From Motacilla alba alba (taxonomy: Eukaryota > Chordata > Aves > Passeriformes > Motacillidae), in contig NC_052026.1 in assembly GCF_015832195.1 (NCBI RefSeq), positions 20,121,013 to 20,185,012 of the forward strand: a DNA stretch of 64,000 bases, in the 5' to 3' direction. Under the pieces are notes generated by a model. The model was not told the origin of the DNA. It saw only the letters and a list, made by a program, of their open reading frames with translations, and ran no database searches. Within the stretch, counting starts at the first letter, position 1, and each line of letters starts with the position of its first letter. The translations under genes and the position numbers were made by a program. Positions 57,001-64,000 of the stretch are shown piece after piece.

Positions 57001-60000
57001 TTCTCTGTGCTCGCTACTTGAATCCCAGTGTCTTTGTTCAGGGGACAGGAAAAGGAGGATTTTGCCTGGTGCAGCACCATAAACACATTAAATATGAATC
57101 ATCTCCAGACTCTGGAAATGCATGAGGGTGTCATGCTGAGAAATGTCATTGTGTGCTCTGCCTGGAGATGTTACATGAAATAAATGAGCTGAAGCTTCCG
57201 CAGTGCTCCCGCACGGTGTTGGTGAGCTCCGGTTGCGAGGAGCCGTGCTCGAGTCTCTCCTCAGTTGGTTCTAAAAACCTGAACAAATTTTTGGTGTTGA
57301 TCAAGGCACCTTGAACCTTAAAATGCTTAAAATTCACTCTGCCAGTTTAAGTCCTTTCTCAAAGGTGTCTTTCCAGCTTGCTGGTAGCACATGGTTCTTG
57401 TCTTTGGGGGATGATCAGGAGTATTTTCAACCTTATTCTTTAAATGAGTGTTGCTTTTTCATCTTTTATCTCCAGTGCCAGGAATCCTCGACCCTTCTGA
57501 ACCCCAGTGAACTGTTACAGAAACTCACTTCCCTTCTCACCATCCCTTGTTCTCCCTGCAGCAAAACTTGGAGTGAGATGCTTCATCTTGTTGATGATCT
57601 CTCAAGCTGCTTTCCATTTCCCACAGAGGCAAATATATATATATATATATTTCCATATTTTTTGTATTGCTGTCTGGTTTCCAGTTCTTAGTCTCCAGTG
57701 GGATTCTCCAGAGTGGTGTTCTTGCTGCAGCAGAAGGGGAACAGGTTTTGTGCTACTGAAGTGTATTTACTGATCTCCTTTTGCACTCTCCATGCTGGGA
57801 TGCAGTAAATCTGTGATTTAGTGAAGTCTTCTGGCTCCCAAGCACCTGTGATTACATCCTAGGAAAATAGTAGGTAAACGATGAAACTTTTATCTTTTTG
57901 TGGTCAATTTTATGCTTCTTTTTATGCTTATTTTTTAATTAAAGGGACAATCTACCTGCCCAAGCAGATGTAATTGGCTTTTTTTGATTGGAGTTGTAAC
58001 TGAAATGTTGCCTTAAGCATCTTTGGTCATTTTAATTATGCAAATAAGGCTTTGATTTGGAATTGCTGCTTTAGAGGCACAGATAAAGATACCTGCATTG
58101 CCTGTAGGGTAGAGATTGGTGCTAAGGGGTCATGTTTTCTGCTGCCAAAATAAGGCTTTTCCATCCTTCTCCAGCGGAAGAGTCTGATGAAGCCTCAAAA
58201 TGGAGATGGGTTTGTTTTGGTTTAGTTTTCCCTGAGTGGCTTCTCAGGCTTTTTCGTTTTTATTTTTACTGAAAATATTTTGTTCAGTTATCATCCTTCC
58301 TGGTGTCATTAGTCAGTTTTTCCTGTTGATACAGAAATAATTACCAGACATTTGAAAGGGGATCTCAGCGCTGTCCCCAGTTCTCTTATCCTGGGTTTAC
58401 GATTGCACGTTGTAAACAAATGAGCAGAAAAAAAGGTTCTTCTTTGTAGTTGCTCCCCGATGCCTGTAAAAACTTCCATTTCTTTGTAGGCTTTTCCCTT
58501 CCTCTTCCCACCGCCCTCCCAGCTGGAAATGCCTTCCTGTCATTTCCAGGAGGATGTCTTCCGGGGATTTCTGTCTGCGTGCTGCAGTCACGAGTCAAAC
58601 GCTTCTTTCTCACACAATGAGCTTCAGGCAGACCCAAGGCTCGTTCAGAACTCACCCTCCTGCTGCTGTGCCTGGGTTTAAGTGTTTCTCCTGGAAGTTC
58701 ATGGCCCAAAGGAGCCGTGGTGGAGCCCAGTCTGGAGAGGCCAGGTCGTGATGAGGGTCAGCTTAGCTTGGAGAGGTTCCTTCATCATTCCAGAGGGTCT
58801 TCTGGTGAGACAACATTGCTGAGAAATGCCAGAGATAAAGATTTTTCTTACTGTTTCCATCTTATGGAAACATTTTAGGTGCGTTCTCTCTAAATTGAGT
58901 TGGAATATTCCAGTTGTATGGAGCTGTGTGTGTGTTGAGGGCCTTCCTGCTCCATGAGCTTCCTTCTTTCCACATTTATATTGGTGTTCATGTCTAGTTC
59001 ATATCTTTTTCCTAAATTGTATGCTTTCAGTCTTCATGAATTTCACATCTAGTTCACATCTTTTTGCTAAATTTATTTTCAGTCTTCATGGATTTCGTAC
59101 AGTCAGTACACCCAATTTTCTAGAACTGCTCAATCAAACAGAAACTGTTTCATCATCCCGTGAGGTTTTTTTCTTACAGCAATTTCTTGCATTGAATGGC
59201 TGCTGTTACTAGATCAGAAAGACTTGAGAATTGCTTTGTGGGAGGAGAATTCCCTGTTCCATTAGGAATAATGGAAAACCAAGGCTGTCAGGGGCAAGAG
59301 CAGTCCTATTGTGCCACTGCTTGGGCACCTCCTTCTGCAGCAGCATCGTGAAGGCCAAGAGCAGTGCTTGGCTTCTTAGGAAAAACCCACCCCTGCCTCT
59401 AAAAGATAAAATAGTCTGTTTCTAGCATGGAGGTGTTCTTGGCTGACCCTCTGATCCTGGTGGCTCCTGCAGGGAGCTGGGGAGGTGCTGAGGGGAGGCA
59501 GGGCTTGCAGAGAGCAGCTGTGGTCCCAGAGTTCTGCTCGCTTGGAATCCGCCTTTGCGCTGAGTGGGAAGGATCCGAGATCCATGGAATTGGTGTGTGT
59601 GAGCCACTAACAAAAGTCCTCCTTAGATACCTAAACTTGAGTGTCAATTGAATAATGGGAGTCATAACAAAACCATTGATTGATGTATTTACCCAGAGTA
59701 TAATAATACACTGCTTGGGTCAGCATGGGAATGTAAAGGGGAATTTACACTGTTGGGCTTAATGTAAATTAAATTAACCTACCTATCTTGAATCTGAGTG
59801 TGTTTAATAACTGGTGAATTGGATTGCTTTATGATATTTGCTGGGATGCTAGTTTTTTTCTCTATTAATACACTTAACTTGCATTCTAGCTTCGCCATTC
59901 AGAGACAGGCATCGAGTGGTGGGTTGTGTGACAGTGTCTGTCAATAGTGAAGACAAATAGTGCCAGAGACACTTAACCCATCCAATCTCACCCAGGGTAT

Positions 60001-63000
60001 AGGTCGGTCTTGTTTTCAGACTTCTTCATAAGTCTCTTTTCTTTCTTTCTTTTTTTTTTAATTTTTTTTTTAAATTTTTTTTTGTTTATTTCTGAATAGT
60101 GGATTGATACTGATTTGAAACTAAACTTTTTGGAAAAGTTTTTGACATGACATCAGTAATACAAGAAGAAGAAAAGTAGAACCCCAAGTTTGGCATGTGA
60201 GGTGTTGAAAGCAGGTTTGCAGCCACTTTGTAAGTTCTGGGTTTTACCTTTGAAACCTTTGACGACACAAAGGTTGATGGTGGAAATTTTGCAGTTTCCT
60301 TCTGGGTCTGTCCTGAAATTGTTCTTCTGTGTCCAGGGGTCCAAATAAACCAGTTAACATTAAAAAAATCGTACCAAGGACACGACATGTTAGATAAATC
60401 AACACATTTAATAAAAGTTATACTTCACATATTAAGCTTATGCACCACTTAACTCACCCACAAGGTGAAGATTTTCATTTTTGACACTTGTTTCCTGCAC
60501 AGAACATAGAGGATACCCTGGAATGCAGGGGAGGTTCAGAAGAAAAAATAAAATTTAGTTCTTTAATGGCTTTTTGCTTGTCCTGGCTGTCCACGCACAG
60601 GTGGCTGGAAAACTTGTGAAACCAAAAATACCTTCAGTTTATTTGTCTTTATAATCTTAAGATTTCCAATCTGGGAAATGACTTACTTTTGCAGTTAAAA
60701 AGCAAAGTCATCAGGACCCTGTTTCTGTTTGAGGACTTGGTAATCCTTGTTGTATTTAAGGGTATTTGAAAAGAGTGAACAAGGATTTCAGGATTGGCCC
60801 CACAGAGGTGTTACCTAAAAAGACTCCCTTAATGCCAAGTAGTGACTTTTTTTCTCTCTCCTGCCTTTCCAAAACTTTTTTTTTAGAGGCTGAATGCCTT
60901 GTTTGAATTCACAGGAGAATAGGATGTAAAAAATATGTCATTGCCTTGGTTGGTAATGCAGGAGGTAATAAATTTTCTTTGGTTTTTTGGTACTGAAAAG
61001 AAAAAGCCTGCCCTGGTTTGCTCACAGGGACACTCTTTGCTATGTGCTCCCTTACTTTTAGTCCTTGCGCTGACTGATTGATACAATTCTGCCTCTTTTA
61101 GGGGAGAAAAACTTGTAGCACAGGCAACAAAATCTGAATTACTTCTTCCATCTCCCTTTGATGTTACAGTGATGGCAGTGAAGAGCTTCAGGAGGTTTAG
61201 TTTCAACAGTGATCACAGTTGCTCTAATGTGGAATATTCTTTTCTCTTGTTTTTTATTTAAAAAGGAGAAAAAACCTGCACCTTGTGATGCTGATGCACA
61301 TTTCATTTATATTCCTGAGGCTGCACACTTGCCATGACAAGCTCTTGGCTTCTGTTCAGTGTCATTGCTCTGAAAGCAAGTTTGATTTTGAGACTGTGTT
61401 AAATGAAATATATTCAGTCTTCTATTTCAAAATGTACCTATTCACTTAAAAATGCATAAATGTATTTGTCATTGCACGCACTGTTAAACTGCAAACCATG
61501 AGCCACCTGTGCCCGTGCCCATTAACTTGTGTCTAAAGAAAGTCAAACAAAAGCTGGGGAAGGTGTGTGTATGCTCTCACCTTGTAAAGCAGCACCAGTT
61601 AAAATACTGAATTACTTACTTTCCAAAAGGCAGCATGTTCATCCAAGGAATCTCTTTTGGGTGTCAGATACAAATGTCACTGGCTTTGGAATAAAATGAT
61701 GGACCCAACTGGGAGCCATGTAGAGCACTGCTTATTCATTGCAGTAACGTGGTGAATTCTTATTTGATTGACCCAGTTTATTTATTAGTTCAAAGGAAGA
61801 TGAGTTGGCTCAAGGCCTGCATACTCTGAGAAAACACGAATTTCACTGTTTCTCAGTATTTTCATAACTTAAAATGTTACTGAAGCAATTACTAATTTTT
61901 CTAATTTATACCCCCAAAAGTTTTTAAATCTGTGTGTTTGACTGTTCCAATACAGCCAGTTTATTCCATTTGCTGTAATATTTATCGTACTTTATTTATG
62001 GATAGTAATGGCATTAATTTATTGTATAAGGCTAAAGAGAGGTTTTCTTGCCATTGCTGTTGAATTTGGGTTTATTTCCAAAATCGAATCTTACCATTAC
62101 ACAGGGGCATCTCTGGTAAATGGAGGAGAGCGTAACCAATTTCTAATGGACAATGTTTATTTACTTTTTAAAAGTATAAAAGCCCACATACACGTATTTA
62201 TACATACAAGTGCCTTTTAACTTCTAGAAAAAGAAAGGAGGAGAAATTGTTTTGGAGAGCAATAATGATGATACTGCAATACTGATAATATTTCACAATG
62301 CTGCACCCTAAAACAGCACTACCATCACCAGCTCTTTGAGCTTCGTGCTGAAAAGCCTTTGGTTCAGTGATATATTTATTTTTTTCCCTAGGAAAGTGAG
62401 GGAAAAGTGCAGGTTTTGCATTCCTGGCCAGGAGATGCACTGCAGCACCAGCTGAGCCCAGTGCTTGGTGTACGTGGCCCCCGCAGAGCTGAGCCTGGAG
62501 TGTCCAAGGTTTTCTTACACTCCCAGGATTGATGGGAAAAGCTAAATCTGATATTAATCTGTTGGAGGAGGAGTCCTGCAGTCGAAGCCCTGCTGCCTGT
62601 TCCATGTGTGTAAAGACTCCATGGTCCGAGTCCCTGCCCCACAGCCTGCCCACGCTGCCTCGGGCTCTTCCCTGAGTTCATCCCTGGCCTTTCCTGGGGC
62701 AAGTCCTGGCATCCAGCCCCAGCCCTGCAGCTCCTGTGCTCCAGGGTCCCCGGGCACCCTTCTGCTTCTCTCTGGAGGTATCAGTGACGGATGGAAACCA
62801 ATCCTCTTTACCGACACAAACATCCCAAACAGCAACGGGCTGTCTCAACTCAAAGTGGCTGCAAATCAGCTCCTAAATATTGTCACTGAAATGAATATCT
62901 AGATTTGATAGTTTCTTGCCAATCCTATAAATGTTTTTGAAAGAAGCATTGAATTAATGCATGATACAGAAAGGAGAAATTTGCCTTTAAATTGGAATGC

Positions 63001-64000
63001 CAAGTGACTGAATTCTCCAATTTCAGCCACTGTATTTGCCAAAGAACAAGCTGGAAAATGGAACTGGTATCATTCAGCTGCTCCTGGTTCACTGGGAGGC
63101 TCAGGGAAGGCAGAGTAGTTCATTGATAAACTAATGACCTCTAAATTTTTAGACAGTCTGAAGTGGTGTAAGTTTGCTTTTACATTCATTTAGCACAGGA
63201 GAGCTGTAGGAAACAGTAATGGTTTAAAAACTCTTTATTATCAGTCATTGATACTCGCAGTAATTGCCAGTATAGGCAAGTTGGCTGAGTTTTACTGTTA
63301 ATTAAATGGATGTGTCATGACTGAACCTGCTTCATTCTGTTACTTTTAAATAGCTAAAACTGTATTGACTAGTCCAGCAGTCTCTAAATCTTTTAATTAG
63401 ACTTGAGAGACTATTGTAGTATTTTGGATTTTAAAAAAATCCCCAGAAGCAAAAGGGAAAACATCATGTTCCTCTCAGTAACAGAGATTACCTGTATGAC
63501 AGCAGTAAGAAGCTGAACAAACATACTGTATTATTATGAATATATTTAATGTACAGTGTGTTTCCAAAATTAGGTTATTTCAGTGCTTCTGGTTTATCAG
63601 GTGTGGGTGGCAGTGCTGAAATACAGAAAACAGGGTCTCCCCACAGAGCGCTAAAATCTGACTATAAAATTCAGTTATTCCTCAGTGAGCTACAGCTGAT
63701 TGAAATAAATACATATGCTTGAATGGCTGCTTCCTCTGGGATATTTAACTTCTGTATTCCATTGATCTGTGCATTAAAATTCTTCAGTGGTGTTCTCCAG
63801 AAATCTTCAGGGGTTTGGTGAAATAATTTTCATGTTTCTAAACCAAATTGAGCTCTGGGACCTGTGCAGAAGTTGTAGTCACAGTGTTGGAAATCTCCCG
63901 TTTAATGTGAATTTTTCAGAGGTCTGTCCCAAGCCATCTTTGTGGAAGGGACCAATAAAGTCTGAGAGAAATTGGTCTCAGTGACCGAAGAAGTCAAATT
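35985..64000 (+). CDS. NFAT5: Nuclear factor of activated T-cells 5 (TonEBP), 5' part of gene
   Basis: Two coding exons are visible, 35985-36057 and 53841-53966, joined in phase through a 17.8-kb intron. The joined product begins [20 protein letters not shown], passes [17 protein letters not shown] and reaches [14 protein letters not shown], which is the N-terminus of the NFAT5 isoform that lacks the extra small exon of the longer form. NFAT5 is the Rel-homology transcription factor of the hypertonic stress response, acting in the nucleus as a dimer. The N-terminal part seen here is known to affect export and activity. The Rel domain, dimerisation region and glutamine-rich activation domain lie beyond the window. 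From 53967 to 64000 no further exon was found, so the window ends inside the next intron. The entry spans introns. Confidence 0.95.
38035..38162. promoter_or_regulatory. Isolated CpG-dense patch in NFAT5 intron 1
   Basis: About a dozen CpG dinucleotides in roughly 125 bases (for example GCTCCGCTCTTAGCGGCGC and CTCGGCCGCATTC), whereas the flanks on both sides are nearly CpG-free. It is 2 kb downstream of exon 1. It may be an internal promoter or enhancer, or simply conserved unmethylated DNA; the sequence alone does not decide. Confidence 0.35.
40998..41137 (+). mobile_element. CR1 LINE 3' fragment
   Basis: GTCCAAGGCTGGGTTGGGTG, GGTGTCCCTGCCCATGGCAC, GGGTGGAATGAGATGAACTT and CCATTCCATGGTTCTGCC mark the last 140 bases of a CR1 in plus orientation. 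Confidence 0.9.
41363..41497 (-). mobile_element. Old CR1-like fragment, minus orientation
   Basis: TTTCACAGAGTCATTTAGCT, AAAGATCTCTAAGGTTGAGT and CTTGAACACCTCCAGGGATG match a diverged CR1 read from its 3' end on the plus strand. Confidence 0.75.
42950..43375 (-). mobile_element. CR1 LINE fragment, minus orientation
   Basis: Blocks CAGGGACCTCTGGAGATCAT, CCATCCTGGGCAACCTGAGC, TTGCCTCTTGTCCTGTCATG, GCCTTCTCCATCTTTATTTC and CTCAGCCTGCTCCTCGTGTC follow the order of an inverted CR1 3' part of the 'hotline' type. It is diverged. Confidence 0.8.
44024..44137 (+). mobile_element. CR1 LINE 3' fragment
   Basis: TTCAAGGCCAGGTTGGACGG, GTGTCCCTGCCCATGGCAGG and TCTGGGATTCTGTG define a short plus-oriented CR1 end. 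Confidence 0.88.
44741..44878 (+). mobile_element. CR1 LINE 3' fragment
   Basis: GTTCAAGGCTGGGTTGGGTG, AACAGCCTGGACTACTGGAA and AGCCTGGGATTCTGTGATAT, a diverged plus-oriented CR1 end. Confidence 0.87.
45919..46136 (-). mobile_element. CR1 LINE 3' fragment, minus orientation
   Basis: TGTCACAGAATCGTAGGATG (reverse tail), CACCCCCTGCCATGGCAGAG, CCAAGCCCTGTCCAGCCCGG and GCCAGGGCCTGCCCAGCCTC are typical. Confidence 0.92.
46150..46243 (+). mobile_element. CR1 LINE 3' end of another subfamily, plus orientation
   Basis: GGGACTTGGTAGTGCTGTGT, TCTTAAAGATCTCTCCCAAC and the tail TTAGTGATTCTGTGATTC mark a second CR1 that directly follows the inverted copy ending at about 46136. Confidence 0.85.
46885..47140 (+). 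repeat. 43-bp minisatellite in NFAT5 intron 1
   Basis: Three good copies (core AGGTCTCTGTGCTGGGTGCC then a CCGTGTTTGGGGTGCCCTG block) are flanked by degenerate, shorter GGTGCC-rich relatives on the left. The open frames across it are repeat artefacts. Confidence 0.9.
47449..47665 (+). mobile_element. CR1 LINE 3' fragment
   Basis: GGGAGGAAATTCTTCCCTGT, GAGGCCCTGGCACAGGTTGC, TGTCCAAGGCCAGGTTGGTG, GGGGTAGCAGAAGGTGTCCC and GGATTCTGTGATTCTCTG; plus orientation. Confidence 0.93.
50398..50622 (-). mobile_element. CR1 LINE 3' fragment, minus orientation
   Basis: GAATCCTGGAATGGTTTAGG, CATCCAGTTCCACCCCCTGG, CCAAGCCCTGTCCAGCCTGG and GCCTGCCCACCCTCACAGGG, a well-preserved inverted copy. Confidence 0.94.
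51970..52012 (-). mobile_element. Very short CR1 tail remnant, minus orientation
   Basis: Only TTCACAGATTCACAGAATGG and GTTTGGAAGGGGTTGGAAGG are recognisable; what follows is not clearly CR1. Confidence 0.4.
52925..53440 (+). mobile_element. CR1 LINE 3' fragment, longest copy in the window
   Basis: It runs from GGAGCAAGCCCTGAGGAG/CTGGGACAGCTGGGGGTG through AGAAGAGAAGGCTCAGGGGA, GGGGCTCCAGGAGAGCTGCA, ATGGGATATTGGGAAGGAAT and GGGATAGCAGAAGGGGTCTC to TCTGTGATTCTAAGACTCC. It includes the distal end of the second open reading frame region but no intact frame. Plus orientation; an 18-base block of its 5' part is also present at about 52873. Confidence 0.94.
53841..53966 (+). CDS. NFAT5: NFAT5 coding exon 2
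   Basis: 126 bases, completing the split Glu codon and coding for [19 protein letters not shown] and a Ser/Gly/Pro-rich stretch ending VVAA plus one base. The acceptor is TTCCACAG and the donor GTAAGG. Its length divisible by three means skipping would keep the frame. Confidence 0.97.
55660..55800 (+). mobile_element. CR1 LINE internal fragment
   Basis: GCATGGAGAAGAGAAGGGTC, AGGGGCTCCAGGAGACCTGG and GACAAGGGCCTGGAGTGACA match the part of CR1 upstream of the usual 3' end. Both ends are missing. Confidence 0.8.
57633..57651. repeat. (AT)n microsatellite
   Basis: About nine AT dinucleotides in NFAT5 intron 2. Confidence 0.9.
60036..60090. repeat. T-rich low-complexity tract
   Basis: CTTT repeats followed by three T runs of 9-11 bases separated by AA or AAA. 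This may be the reverse of a poly(A) tail, but no retrocopy body is recognisable next to it. Confidence 0.85.

Larger units (their letters stand above)
53967..64000 (+). other. NFAT5: NFAT5 intron 2 (incomplete), to the window end
   Basis: AT-rich DNA with one CR1 fragment (55660-55800), an (AT)n run (57633-57651) and a T-rich tract (60036-60090). No further NFAT5 exon, other gene or RNA was recognised. The stretch from about 61200 to 64000 appears single-copy and is unusually AT-rich. Confidence 0.8.

Noticed and set aside
60036..60090. T-rich tract considered as the tail of a minus-strand retrocopy
   Set aside because: No target-site duplication or recognisable gene body was seen on either side.
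1..64000. Search by eye for tRNA, rRNA, snRNA, snoRNA, CRISPR arrays and retroviral proviruses
   Set aside because: Nothing with the required conserved boxes, repeats or long terminal repeats was recognised. Small intronic snoRNAs or microRNAs could be missed without a covariance-model search.

Overview
The window is vertebrate nuclear DNA, and almost certainly avian. The genes are multi-exon with compact introns, several sit in CpG islands, and the interspersed repeats are nearly all short 3'-end fragments of the chicken repeat 1 (CR1) LINE family, with the typical terminal 'ATTCTGTGATTCT'-like tail. The gene order matches the conserved block of human 16q22.1 (HAS3, CHTF8, UTP4, SNTB2, then TERF2, CYB5B, NFAT5). 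From memory this block lies on chromosome 11 in chicken. The species cannot be fixed from the sequence.

Layout. 1-4570: HAS3 (+), a hyaluronan synthase with a TATA promoter and a non-coding first exon. About 4460-5535: CHTF8 (-), a small subunit of an alternative clamp loader, tail-to-tail with HAS3. 5536-6309: a GC-rich divergent promoter shared by CHTF8 and UTP4. 6310-11400: UTP4 (+), a nucleolar WD-repeat ribosome-biogenesis factor, complete in 16 coding exons (686 aa); one intron carries a 31-bp minisatellite and the last carries a CR1. 11974-12403: SNTB2 (+), first exon only. 13302-14301: exactly 1000 N, a placeholder of unknown size. 14557-14935: the first two exons of TERF2 (-). 15100-18600: gene-free DNA with a purine-rich minisatellite. 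18636-30860: CYB5B (+), complete in five exons (145 aa), with a G-rich minisatellite just upstream. 30860-35580: intergenic. 35985-64000: the 5' part of NFAT5 (+), two coding exons separated by a 17.8-kb intron rich in CR1 fragments; the window ends in the next intron.

The genes are not an operon and have unrelated housekeeping or stress roles: extracellular matrix synthesis, DNA replication, rRNA processing, dystrophin-complex scaffolding, telomere protection, outer-mitochondrial electron transfer and the osmotic response. Shared logic is limited to promoter architecture: CHTF8/UTP4 are divergent, HAS3/CHTF8 are convergent, and TERF2/CYB5B are divergent but about 4 kb apart. I found no RNA gene, CRISPR array, complete transposon, retroviral provirus or novel multi-gene system. 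The points most worth checking are the gap (it should hide the rest of SNTB2 and TERF2 and the genes known between them in mammals), the CR1 tail that supplies the last UTP4 splice acceptor, the run of three stop-free introns of length divisible by three in UTP4, and the duplicated ZNF143-like motif at the TERF2 promoter.
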